Shown here: positions 1 to 7,711 of the stretch, piece after piece
How the letters are laid out: the number at the start of each line of letters is the position of its first letter
Numbering within the stretch: position 1 is the stretch's first letter
Source: UBA7185 sp964606855
GTDB lineage: Bacteria > Bacillota > Peptococcia > Peptococcales > Peptococcaceae
Direction: 5' to 3'
NCBI GenBank assembly: GCA_964606855.1
Contig: CAZSHM010000019.1
Coordinates: 1-30,629 of the forward strand
Length of the DNA: 30,629 nt
The notes under the pieces: model-generated
What the model was told of the DNA's origin: nothing
Seen by the model: only the letters and a program-made list of their open reading frames with translations
Databases searched by the model: none
Program-made: the position numbers and the translations under genes

Positions 1-30
1 AGGGTGCGCGCGTTTGTCCCGCAGGGGATA

Positions 31-59
31 TTGCCTTATTTTGTCAACTGTGCTATGAT
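31..59 (+). promoter_or_regulatory. Promoter of thiC
   Basis: TTGCCT (31-36), a 17-base spacer and TATGAT (54-59) make a plausible sigma-A promoter. Transcription would start near 66, leaving a leader of about 48 bases. That is too short for a TPP riboswitch aptamer, although a CTGAGA hexamer occurs at 71-76. Confidence 0.55.
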
Positions 60-113
60 AGCTCTATTGTCTGAGAAACTATTTTGAATTTATCCAAACA
101 GGAGGAACGAACC

Positions 114-1415
114 GTGACCTATACCACACAGATGGACGCCGCCCGCCGGGGAATCGTGACGCCCCAAATGGAGGCGGTCGCCGCTAAGGAATCCGTCGAC
201 ATCGCCGCGCTGCAGTCCCGCGTTGCCCGGGGTTCCGTCGTCATCCCTGCCAACAAACGCCACAGCAGCTTGCACGCCGAGGGCGTCGGCCAAGGATTGA
301 GAACCAAAATCAACGTGAATCTAGGTGTCTCCCGCGACTGCCGCGACACGGAGAGAGAACTGGAGAAAGCGCGCACCGCCATCGACATGAAGGCGGAGGC
401 GATCATGGATCTCAGCAACTACGGCAAGACGCGCCGGTTCCGCGAACAGCTGGTGTCCATGAGCCCCGCCATGATCGGCTCTGTGCCTGTCTACGACGCG
501 GTGGGCTACCTGGAAAAGGAGCTCAAGGACATCACCGCGGAGGAGTTTCTCCGCGTCATCCGCCAGCACGCGCTGGACGGCGTCGATTTCATCACCGTCC
601 ACTGCGGTCTCACAAAACGTCTCGCCGACAGGATCAAGGACGGCGCGCGGCTGACGCACATCGTCTCCCGGGGCGGGTCCCTGCTCTTTGCCTGGATGGA
701 ACTGAACCAAAAAGAGAACCCCCTCTACACCCATTTTGATCAGATTCTGGACATCTGCGAGGAGTTCGACGTCACCCTGAGCCTGGGCGATGCCTGCCGC
801 CCGGGCAGCATCCATGACGCCACCGACAGCATCCAGATCGAGGAACTGATGACCCTGGGCGAACTCACCGAGCGCGCCTGGGCGCGCAATGTGCAGGTCA
901 TGATCGAAGGCCCGGGGCACATGGCCATCCCCGAGATTGAAGCCAACGTGCTCCTGGAAAAGAAACTCTGCCACAACGCGCCTTTCTATGTGCTGGGGCC
1001 GCTTGTCACCGACGTGGCGCCGGGCTACGACCACATTACCTCCGCCATCGGCGGAGCGCTGGCCGCGGCCAAGGGAGCGGATTTCCTCTGCTATGTCACA
1101 CCCGCCGAACACTTGCGCCTTCCGGATCTGGAGGACATGAAGGAGGGCATCATCGCCGCCAAGATCGCCGCCCACGCCGGCGACGTGGCCAAGGGCGTGC
1201 CCGGCGCCAGAGCGTGGGACGATGCCATGAGCGCCGCCCGCGCCGATCTGGACTGGGAGAGGCAGTTCGAGCTGGCGCTGGATGAGGAGAAAGCGCGCCG
1301 CTACCGCGCGGAATCCACGCCGGAACACGCCGACAGCTGCACCATGTGCGGCAAGATGTGCTCCATGCGCACCGTGCAGCGGATCCTGCACAACGAGGAC
1401 GTCGACCTCATCTGA
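114..1415 (+). CDS. thiC: Phosphomethylpyrimidine synthase ThiC
   Basis: ThiC is a radical-SAM enzyme that rearranges aminoimidazole ribotide to HMP-phosphate, the pyrimidine half of thiamin. The protein (433 aa) matches the short ThiC form lacking the long N-terminal domain of proteobacterial enzymes. Recognisable blocks include IEGPGH near the middle, TDVAPGYDHI, and a C-terminal cysteine cluster at C409, C412 and C416 (C-X2-C-X3-C) that would bind the 4Fe-4S cluster. The GTG start at 114 is chosen because GGAGG lies at 101-105; the in-frame TTG at 84 has no such site. It stands alone: no thiD, thiE or thiM is in the window. ThiC paralogues such as BzaF make the benzimidazole lower ligand of cobamides; no bza or cob neighbour supports that here, so ThiC is preferred. 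Confidence 0.93.
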   Translation: MTYTTQMDAARRGIVTPQMEAVAAKESVDIAALQSRVARGSVVIPANKRHSSLHAEGVGQGLRTKINVNLGVSRDCRDTERELEKARTAIDMKAEAIMDLSNYGKTRRFREQLVSMSPAMIGSVPVYDAVGYLEKELKDITAEEFLRVIRQHALDGVDFITVHCGLTKRLADRIKDGARLTHIVSRGGSLLFAWMELNQKENPLYTHFDQILDICEEFDVTLSLGDACRPGSIHDATDSIQIEELMTLGELTERAWARNVQVMIEGPGHMAIPEIEANVLLEKKLCHNAPFYVLGPLVTDVAPGYDHITSAIGGALAAAKGADFLCYVTPAEHLRLPDLEDMKEGIIAAKIAAHAGDVAKGVPGARAWDDAMSAARADLDWERQFELALDEEKARRYRAESTPEHADSCTMCGKMCSMRTVQRILHNEDVDLI

Positions 1416-1474
1416 CCCGCACGGGCGGAGAGGCTTGCGCCTTCTCCGCCCGCGCGAAACCCGTCCGGAAAAGA

Positions 1475-1523
1475 AAAAAAGCTGTGCGGCAATGCCATAG
1501 CGCTCGCCGCGCAGCTTTTTTTC
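1475..1523 (+). terminator. Intrinsic terminator after thiC
   Basis: A 10-bp stem (1481-1490 with 1506-1515, one G-T wobble) is preceded by an A-run and followed by seven T. It lies 60 bases after the thiC stop. Confidence 0.85.
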
Positions 1524-1570
1524 AATGTTTTTCACGTGTTATCCCGCCCGAAGGCGCGTCACTGCCGCAT

Positions 1571-1663
1571 TTATGCACTTATCCACAAACTTATCCACAG
1601 AAATCCACCGTTTTCCGCACGTCCTCCACAGGTTCTCCACCGTGTCGCACCGCGTTATCCACA
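1571..1663 (+). promoter_or_regulatory. Cluster of DnaA-box-like sites
   Basis: Three perfect TTATCCACA boxes lie at 1579-1587, 1591-1599 and 1655-1663, all in the same orientation. Between and beside them are degenerate copies: TTATGCACT (1571), AAATCCACC (1601), TTTTCCGCA (1611), TCCTCCACA (1622) and TTCTCCACC (1633), each with 6-7 of 9 matches. From 1579 to 1633 the starts are 10-12 bases apart, close to one helical turn. TTATCCACA is the known consensus of the replication initiator DnaA. No dnaA, dnaN, rpmH or gyr gene is nearby and no strong AT-rich unwinding element is seen, so a titration or regulatory cluster is likelier than oriC, but this is inference. Confidence 0.75.
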
Positions 1664-1756
1664 GCGCGGCAGAGCGGCACGGCCAATTCGCACGCCGTCC
1701 GCGGAGGAAGAGGGCGGCGGCGAATGCGACCTCGACGCGCAATCTGAAAACGTGCG

Positions 1757-1785
1757 TTGACGCATCCCGGCAGTTCGTCTATAAT
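1757..1785 (+). promoter_or_regulatory. Promoter of the barnase/barstar pair
   Basis: TTGACG (1757-1762), 17 bases, TATAAT (1780-1785). This is near-consensus sigma-A. The transcript would start near 1792, 25 bases before the RNase gene, which has GAGGAGG at 1803-1809. Confidence 0.8.
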
Positions 1786-1816
1786 AGAACCAAAATCCGA
1801 CTGAGGAGGCTGTACG

Positions 1817-2284
1817 ATGTTCCGATTCCTGCAATCCCGCACCCGCACCGCGCCGCGCGCCCCGCTGCTCCTGCTGTTGCTGCTGCTGGTGCTCACGCTC
1901 TCCCTGGGCCTTTTCTGCGGCTGCTCCGGCGACAGCACAGCGCTCGAGGAGGACGCCCACTACACCGCGCCCCGGGATGTGGCGGACTATCTGCACACCT
2001 TCGGCCATCTGCCCGACAATTTTATCACCAAACAGGAGGCCATCGACCTCGGCTGGGACAGCCAGGCCGGCAACCTCGATGAAGTCGCGCCCGGCATGAG
2101 CATCGGCGGCGATGTCTTTGGCAACCGTGAGGGGCTGCTGCCCGACGCCGACGGGCGCACCTACTACGAGTGCGATGTCAACTACGAGGGCGGCTACCGC
2201 GGCGGCGAGCGCATCATCTACTCCGATGACGGCCTGATCTTCTACACCGCCGACCACTATGAGAGTTTTGAACAGCTCTACTGA
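1817..2284 (+). CDS. Barnase-family ribonuclease with N-terminal membrane/secretion signal
   Basis: A guanyl-preferring RNase of the barnase (N1/T1) family, predicted to act outside the membrane. Residues 17-33 are a leucine-rich hydrophobic segment (eight consecutive Leu) after an Arg-rich N-terminus, and Cys36 follows in a context (F-C-G-C) that could be a weak lipobox, so the enzyme is either lipid-anchored or secreted. Residues about 50-155 follow barnase closely: VADYL, LPDN, ITK, GNL, VAPG, SIGGD and NREG. The catalytic set is present: E118 (barnase E73), R128 (R83), R132 (R87) and H147 (H102), so activity is expected. The next gene encodes the matching inhibitor. Start chosen by GAGGAGG seven bases upstream. 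Confidence 0.9.
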   Translation: MFRFLQSRTRTAPRAPLLLLLLLLVLTLSLGLFCGCSGDSTALEEDAHYTAPRDVADYLHTFGHLPDNFITKQEAIDLGWDSQAGNLDEVAPGMSIGGDVFGNREGLLPDADGRTYYECDVNYEGGYRGGERIIYSDDGLIFYTADHYESFEQLY

Positions 2285-2304
2285 TCCGGGAGGCGACGCA
2301 CAGC

Positions 2305-2580
2305 ATGGAACAGGCCACCTTATCCCTGGATGGCGATGCCATCCACGACCGCGCGGCGCTGCACGCCGAGATCGCGCGCCAGCTGCCTCTGCCGCCCTAC
2401 TACGGCAACAACCTGGACGCCCTTTGGGATGTCCTCTCCGCCCGCCGCGCACCGCTGGAGATTCTCCTCCGCCACAGCGACAGCCTGCTTCGCCACCTTG
2501 GCACATACGGCGAGGCCTTCCTCGCGCTGCTGCGCGACCTGGAGCGGGAGAACGGCGCCGTCACCCTGCGCATCGATTAG
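2305..2580 (+). CDS. Barstar-family ribonuclease inhibitor
   Basis: A 91-residue cytoplasmic protein of the barstar family, which blocks barnase by covering its active site. The diagnostic block LPPYYGNNLDALWDVL contains the two acidic residues that contact the RNase active site (barstar D35 and D39, both present). No signal peptide, as expected for a self-protection protein. It starts 20 bases after the RNase stop with GGGAGG upstream, so both genes are almost certainly one transcript. The pair would let the cell export an active RNase without damage from molecules that fold inside. Confidence 0.92.
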   Translation: MEQATLSLDGDAIHDRAALHAEIARQLPLPPYYGNNLDALWDVLSARRAPLEILLRHSDSLLRHLGTYGEAFLALLRDLERENGAVTLRID

Positions 2581-2633
2581 ACCGCGCGGGGATCCTGCGC
2601 CGTTGAGACTCCGTAAAAACCGCTTTATCCTGC

Positions 2634-2684
2634 AAAAAGGCGCACATCCGCCCGGCATGCCTGCCGGCGAATGTGCGCCTTTGT
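2634..2684. terminator. Bidirectional terminator between barstar and amidohydrolase genes
   Basis: A 9-bp outer stem (2639-2647 with 2671-2679) encloses a second CGGCA/TGCCG stem, flanked by an A-run on the left and TTT on the right. It serves two convergent genes. Confidence 0.7.
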
Positions 2685-2707
2685 CTGTCCTGGTCCGCGC
2701 CTCTGTT

Positions 2708-4306
2708 TTACGCGGTGTAGACCGTCTCGCCGTCCTTGATTGTCTCCAGCACCCGGATATCCTTGATCGTCATCGGATCCACCTTCAGCGGATCGTCGGA
2801 GAGAATCACCAGGTCCGCGCGCTTGCCCGCTTTGATGGAGCCCTTCTCGTTCTCCTCAAAGTATTCGTAAGCTGCGTTGATCGTGATGCCCTTCAGAGCG
2901 TCGTAGACGCCGATGCGCAGCTCCGGCCCGATCACCCTGCCGCTGCGGGTGACGCGGTTGACCGCCGCCCAGACCGCATGGAGCAGTTTGGGCTTCACCA
3001 CCGGCGTGTCGGTGTGGAAGTTGTACACCAGCCCGGCATCCAGCGCCTCCTTCACAGGACTGACGCGGGAACCGCGCTCCGGACCGAAGTTCTTCATGTG
3101 GACGTCGCCCCAGTAGTTGACGTGGCTCACAAAGATGGAGGGGATCATCTTCAGGCGCGCCATCCTCTCGAGCTGATCTTTGCGCACCGTCTGGCAGTGA
3201 ATCATCGTGAAGCGCAGGTTCTCCTTGTTGGGATTGCTCGAGAGCGGCAGCATCTTCTCGATGCTGTTCAGGAACTGATCGCCCGCCGCATCGCCGTTGC
3301 AGTGCGCGAGGATCTGCATGTTGTCGTCCATCGCCCGCTTCACCCATTTTTCGACATCCGCGTCGGGCAGAATCGGCACGCCGCATTCCGTGCTGCCCTC
3401 ATACGGCTTTGTCATCCAGGCCGTCCGCATCTGCGGCGCCCCGTCCAGGATGATCTTGTAGCCGCCGATTTTCACATGCCCTCTGTATGCCCCGCACATG
3501 TCGCTGTACTTGCGCATCGTTTTGACCGCTTCGTCGCTGCTGGTCTCGTAGGCCACTATATCCAGCTTCATCTTTCCGGCCTGATCCAGCCCGAGCAGCA
3601 TCTGCAGCGTCGCCTCCGGCCCGCCGCCGTCCTGCACGGTGGTGATGCCGTTGGACAGGTACATCTCCTGCGCCACAGGCCAGAGCTCCACAATCTTCTG
3701 CTGCATCGCACCCAGAATCGAACCGAGCACCGGATAGCTGGCGGCCTCGGCCAAATATCCGTTTAGGCGGCCGTCCGCATAGTGGCCGACCTCCCCGCCC
3801 GGAATGTCGTCCATGCCGTCCTTGTAGCCGACGCTCGCCAGTGCCATCGAGTTGACGGCGGCGGCATGCACCGAGACATGCAGGAGCACCACGGGATGGT
3901 CCGTGGAAATGGTATCCAGGAGATCGCGGTGGGGATGTTTGCCCTCCTCCAGGAAGTTATCGTCGTAATTCACACCTACAATAGGCTCTCCGGCGGGGAT
4001 TTGCCGCTCTGCCTGATACTGCTTCATCGTCTCGACGATCTCCGCGAAATTGTTGCACTCGGAAAGATCGCACAAACTGGCGAACATCGGGGCCATGGTG
4101 GCGGCATGTCCGTGCGCATCGATAAAGGACGGCATCAGCGTCCTGCCCTGCAAATCCACCATCTGGCAGTCCGCGCCTTTCTGCGCCGCCACCGCGTCGT
4201 ACCCGCCGACGGCCTTGATCTTGCCGTCCGCGACCAGAACGGCCTCGGCAAACGCATCCGGACCCTCCATCGTCACGATGTCGCCGTTGTAAAACAATTT
4301 TTCCAT
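2708..4306 (-). CDS. YtcJ-like metal-dependent amidohydrolase
   Basis: A soluble amidohydrolase-superfamily enzyme (532 aa) of the YtcJ/amidohydrolase-3 type; the substrate cannot be told from sequence. The N-terminal beta-sandwich strand reads into PSFIDAHGH, which carries the metal-binding H65-X-H67 pair. Later come ILAHCNGDAAGDQ and NFHTDTPV, where further metal-binding His and the catalytic Asp are expected, then a C-terminal block (GSIKAGKRADLVILSDDP) typical of the family. The ATG at 4306 is preferred; an in-frame GTG at 4309 would add one residue and is nearer to GGAGG at 4317-4321. It has its own promoter and seems to be a single-gene unit. Confidence 0.88.
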   Translation of the reverse strand: MEKLFYNGDIVTMEGPDAFAEAVLVADGKIKAVGGYDAVAAQKGADCQMVDLQGRTLMPSFIDAHGHAATMAPMFASLCDLSECNNFAEIVETMKQYQAERQIPAGEPIVGVNYDDNFLEEGKHPHRDLLDTISTDHPVVLLHVSVHAAAVNSMALASVGYKDGMDDIPGGEVGHYADGRLNGYLAEAASYPVLGSILGAMQQKIVELWPVAQEMYLSNGITTVQDGGGPEATLQMLLGLDQAGKMKLDIVAYETSSDEAVKTMRKYSDMCGAYRGHVKIGGYKIILDGAPQMRTAWMTKPYEGSTECGVPILPDADVEKWVKRAMDDNMQILAHCNGDAAGDQFLNSIEKMLPLSSNPNKENLRFTMIHCQTVRKDQLERMARLKMIPSIFVSHVNYWGDVHMKNFGPERGSRVSPVKEALDAGLVYNFHTDTPVVKPKLLHAVWAAVNRVTRSGRVIGPELRIGVYDALKGITINAAYEYFEENEKGSIKAGKRADLVILSDDPLKVDPMTIKDIRVLETIKDGETVYTA

Positions 4307-4348
4307 CACAAAAGCGCCTCCTTATGAAAAATGGAACTTATCACAGCT

Positions 4349-4396
4349 ATTATACAAAAAATCCGGCGAAAGAAATAATATCATTCTGAAAATGAT
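4349..4396 (-). promoter_or_regulatory. Promoter region of the amidohydrolase gene with possible operator
   Basis: On the - strand a TATAAT -10 lies at 4349-4354; the -35 is poor. Just upstream is an inverted repeat, ATCATT-N5-AATGAT (4380-4396). A poor -35 with a nearby palindrome suggests activator or repressor control; the regulator is unknown. Confidence 0.45.
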
Positions 4397-4463
4397 TCCA
4401 TATCCTTTCAGATATGATTCGCACCGGAACGCCCCAGGATTTGCCGGCCCGGCGGCACGTTTC

Positions 4464-5846
4464 TCATCGCCGCGCGGCAAGGAACTCCCGCTCCGCGGCG
4501 ATGGTCGCCGTCGTCTGGGCGACGCTCGGCCCGCCCACGGTATTGCGGCTGGCCATGCAGGTGCGGACGGCGATCGCGTCGTAGACATCCGCCTCGATCT
4601 GCGGGCAGTGCGCCTGATACACCTCCAGTGGCACCTCATCCAGGCTGATGCCCTGCTCCAGGCATTCCGCCACCAGGCGCCCCACGATTCCGTGGGCATC
4701 TCGGAAGGGTACACCCTTGCGCGCCAGATAATCGGCTAGGTCGGTGGCGTTCGTGAACCCGCCGCGCGCCGCCTGCAGCATGGCATCCTCGCGCACCGTC
4801 ATGCTGCGCAGCATCGGCGTCAAAACAAGGAGACACTTCTGCCAGGTCTCCACGGTGTCAAACAGCGCCTCCTTGTCCTCCTGCATATCCTTGTTGTAGG
4901 CCAGCGGCAATCCCTTCATGGCGGTCAGAAGCGCCATCAGATCCCCGTAGACACGGCCCGTCTTTCCGCGCACCAGTTCCGCCACATCGGGATTCTTTTT
5001 CTGCGGCATAATGCTGCTGCCGGTGCTGTAGGCGTCATCCAGCTCTACAAAGTGGAATTCCTGGCTGGACCACAGAATGATCTCCTCGCAGAGGCGGCTC
5101 AGATGCATCATGCCGATGGAGGCCGCCGCCATGTACTCCAGGATGAAGTCGCGGTCGCTCACACCGTCCATCGAGTTGAGGCACACCTCGTCAAAGCCCA
5201 GCTCCCGCGCCACCTGTTCCCGGTCCAGGGGAAAGGTGGTTCCCGCCAGCGCGCCGGAGCCCAGCGGCAGCACATTCATGCGCGCGCGGCAATCCTCCAG
5301 GCGCGTGACGTCGCGCTTGCACATCTCGGCATAGGCCAGCAGATGATGCGCCAGCGAAACAGGCTGCGCCCGCTGCAGATGCGTGTAGCCCGGCAGGATC
5401 GTCTCCCGGTGCGCCTCCGCAAGATCCACCAGCGTCTCCATCAGATCCAGCAGCAGGCGGCGCGTGTTCTCGATCTCCTGCCGGAGATAAAGCCGCTCAT
5501 CCAGCGCCACCTGATCGTTCCGGCTGCGGCCCGTGTGCAGCTTTTTGCCCACCGGACCCAGCTTTTCCGTCAGCAGCACCTCCACGTTCATGTGGATGTC
5601 CTCGGCCGCAGGGTCAAACTGCACCTCTCCCGCCTCGATCTCCCGCAGAAGCTCGTCCAGCCCGGAGAGGAGCGCCTGCGCCTCCTCTTTGCTGATCACA
5701 CCCACATCGCCCAGCATCCGGGCATGGGCCTTGCTGCCCAGAATATCCCAGCGGTACAGTTTTTGATCAAAGGAGATGGACGAGTGAAAGTCCTCCACCA
5801 ATTTGTCGGTGTCCTTGCTGAAACGCCCGCCCCATAATTTTGCCAT
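4464..5846 (-). CDS. argH: Argininosuccinate lyase ArgH
   Basis: Splits argininosuccinate into arginine and fumarate, the last step of arginine synthesis; a cytoplasmic homotetramer of the fumarase/aspartase superfamily. The protein is 460 aa, the usual size. The N-terminus (KLWGGRFS) is typical, the catalytic-base region reads GYTHLQRAQP (H156), and the superfamily signature GSSIMPQKKNPD carries the catalytic Ser near 277-278. The ATG at 5846 has GAGGG seven bases upstream; the TTG at 5852 does not. argG is not in the window. It follows the phosphoglucomutase gene by 57 bases on the same strand and may be cotranscribed; a 7-bp hairpin without a T-run (5874-5891) lies between. Confidence 0.96.
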   Translation of the reverse strand: MAKLWGGRFSKDTDKLVEDFHSSISFDQKLYRWDILGSKAHARMLGDVGVISKEEAQALLSGLDELLREIEAGEVQFDPAAEDIHMNVEVLLTEKLGPVGKKLHTGRSRNDQVALDERLYLRQEIENTRRLLLDLMETLVDLAEAHRETILPGYTHLQRAQPVSLAHHLLAYAEMCKRDVTRLEDCRARMNVLPLGSGALAGTTFPLDREQVARELGFDEVCLNSMDGVSDRDFILEYMAAASIGMMHLSRLCEEIILWSSQEFHFVELDDAYSTGSSIMPQKKNPDVAELVRGKTGRVYGDLMALLTAMKGLPLAYNKDMQEDKEALFDTVETWQKCLLVLTPMLRSMTVREDAMLQAARGGFTNATDLADYLARKGVPFRDAHGIVGRLVAECLEQGISLDEVPLEVYQAHCPQIEADVYDAIAVRTCMASRNTVGGPSVAQTTATIAAEREFLAARR

Positions 5847-5903
5847 CGTCAAACCCTCTTTCTGTCTCCTCGCGCGGGAGACTGCTCCCGCAAAGCCGGC
5901 ACT

Positions 5904-7640
5904 CTAAACTAAATCGCTCTGCATATATGCACGCACCGCCTCCCGCAGCGCCTGCACCGCCCTCTCCGCCGCCTCCATGGAAGCGCCGCGCAGCGAGTAG
6001 TAGAACTTGATCTTGGGCTCCGTGCCAGATGGCCGCACTGCCATCCAGCCGCCCTCCTCGAACAGATACTTGAGCACGTCCGCCTGCGGCAGCCCGTCCA
6101 GCCCCGCGGCGTAATCCTTCCGCTCCGCAACGGCAAGTCCGCCGATCTCGCGCGGCGCCTGCGCGCGCAGCGCGGCCATGATCCGCGCGATGCGCGCCTG
6201 CCCGTCGGCGCCCGGAAGCGTGAAGGAGTCCAGCGCCTCTTTATAGTAACCGTGTTGCCGATAGAGTTCTTCCAGCCGGTCGAGCAGCGTCTTTCCTCGG
6301 GCTTTCTGGCAGGCCGCCATCTCACAGACCAGCATGGATGCCACCACGGCGTCCTTGTCGCGGGCATGTGTGCCCACGAGGTATCCGTAGCTCTCCTCGT
6401 AACCCATGACAAACTCGTGATCCCCCTGCGCTTCAAACTCTGTCATCTTCTCGCCGATGTATTTGAAGCCTGTGAGCACGTCCATCACCTGCACACCGTG
6501 CGCGCGGGCCACATCCGCGCCCAGCTCCGATGTGACGATCGTCTTGAGGACGACGGAGGCCGGTGTCACCGCGCGATGCGTGAGCACATAATCCACCAGG
6601 AGCGCTCCTGTCTGATTGCCCGTGAGCAGCCTGTAGCGCGCCCCGTCCCACACCGCGACACCCACGCGGTCGCAGTCCGGATCGGTGCCGAGCACAATGT
6701 CCGCGCCCAACTCCGCGCCGTATTCGATGGCCAGGCGCAGAGCGTCCTCCTCCTCCGGATTGGGAGAGCGAACCGTGCGAAAATTGCCGTCCGGCTGCCG
6801 CTGGCTCTCGAGCACGGAAAGCCCGCAGAACCCGTCCTTCTCGAGCACCGAGGTCACCGGCAGGAGCCCTGTCCCGTGCAGCGGCGTGTACACCACGCGC
6901 AGCGCCGCCTTGGCCGCCGCGTCCGCGCCGTCGTTGCGCAGGAGCGCCTGCCGCAGCACCGCCTGCACAAAGGCGCCGTGGTACTCGTCGCCGATCTCGT
7001 GGTACAGATCCTGGCTGCAGGCCTCCTCGTAGTCCGGAAGCAGCGGCAGCTGCTCCAACTCCTGATAGAGATCGATCTTTTCCTGGATGCGCGCCGCGAT
7101 CTCAGGGACGACCTGGCATCCGTGCGCATCGTATACTTTGTATCCGTTGTACTCCTTTGTGTTGTGGCTGGCGGTGATGACCACCCCCGCTGCAGCCTGC
7201 CGGTAGCGCACGGCGAACGAGAGCTCCGGCGTCGGCGTCAGCCGGTCGAACACATAGGCGCGGATGCCGAAGGCGTTCAGCGTCAGGGCCGTCTCGCGGG
7301 CAAAGCGCTGCGAATCGCGGCGGCTGTCGTAGGCGATCACCACACCGCGCTCCATGGCTTCCCGCCCGTACTCGGAGAGCAGATAGAGCGCAAGTCCCGC
7401 GCTGGCCCGCTCCACCGTGTAGACGTTCATGCGATTGCTGCCCGCCCCCATGACGCCCCGCATGCCGCCGGTACCGAAAGAGAGATCCCGGTAGAAGCGA
7501 TCGCGGATGGCCGCCTCGTCATCGGCGATGGCCTCCAGTTCCAGGCGCAGAGCCGGCTCCAGCTCTGCATAGTCGCACCACTGCCTGTAGCGCGCGCCGT
7601 GCTCCGTGAGTTCCAGTTGCAAGCTGCTCTGCTGTTTCAT
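5904..7640 (-). CDS. pgcA: Phospho-sugar mutase (alpha-phosphoglucomutase type)
   Basis: Interconverts glucose-1-phosphate and glucose-6-phosphate (or mannose phosphates), feeding nucleotide-sugar synthesis. At 578 aa it has the size and layout of Bacillus PgcA. The phosphoserine loop is VITASHNTKEYNGYK (S158), the metal loop GTDPDCDRVG, the sugar-binding loop GYEESYGYLVG, and the phosphate-binding loop RPSGTEPKIKFY near the C-terminus; all four are intact. AAGGAG lies 12 bases before the ATG. It follows the polyprenyl sugar transferase gene by 71 bases, which fits a shared role in envelope polysaccharide precursors. Substrate choice (glucose or mannose) is inference from the family. Confidence 0.93.
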   Translation of the reverse strand: MKQQSSLQLELTEHGARYRQWCDYAELEPALRLELEAIADDEAAIRDRFYRDLSFGTGGMRGVMGAGSNRMNVYTVERASAGLALYLLSEYGREAMERGVVIAYDSRRDSQRFARETALTLNAFGIRAYVFDRLTPTPELSFAVRYRQAAAGVVITASHNTKEYNGYKVYDAHGCQVVPEIAARIQEKIDLYQELEQLPLLPDYEEACSQDLYHEIGDEYHGAFVQAVLRQALLRNDGADAAAKAALRVVYTPLHGTGLLPVTSVLEKDGFCGLSVLESQRQPDGNFRTVRSPNPEEEDALRLAIEYGAELGADIVLGTDPDCDRVGVAVWDGARYRLLTGNQTGALLVDYVLTHRAVTPASVVLKTIVTSELGADVARAHGVQVMDVLTGFKYIGEKMTEFEAQGDHEFVMGYEESYGYLVGTHARDKDAVVASMLVCEMAACQKARGKTLLDRLEELYRQHGYYKEALDSFTLPGADGQARIARIMAALRAQAPREIGGLAVAERKDYAAGLDGLPQADVLKYLFEEGGWMAVRPSGTEPKIKFYYSLRGASMEAAERAVQALREAVRAYMQSDLV

Positions 7641-7711
7641 CTGTCTAAAGCACTCCTTCCGGTCTCCCGCGGCGGCCGCATCCGCGCCGCGGGGCTTGTC
7701 TCTGTTCGGAA

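Noticed and set aside
71..76. CTGAGA motif of the TPP riboswitch before thiC
   Set aside because: The other conserved TPP aptamer parts are missing and the leader is too short.
1571..1663. The DnaA-box cluster as the definite chromosomal origin
   Set aside because: No dnaA, dnaN, rpmH or parAB nearby and no marked AT-rich unwinding region; left as an open hypothesis.
5874..5891. Terminator between phosphoglucomutase and argH
   Set aside because: A 7-bp hairpin exists but no T-run follows on the - strand.
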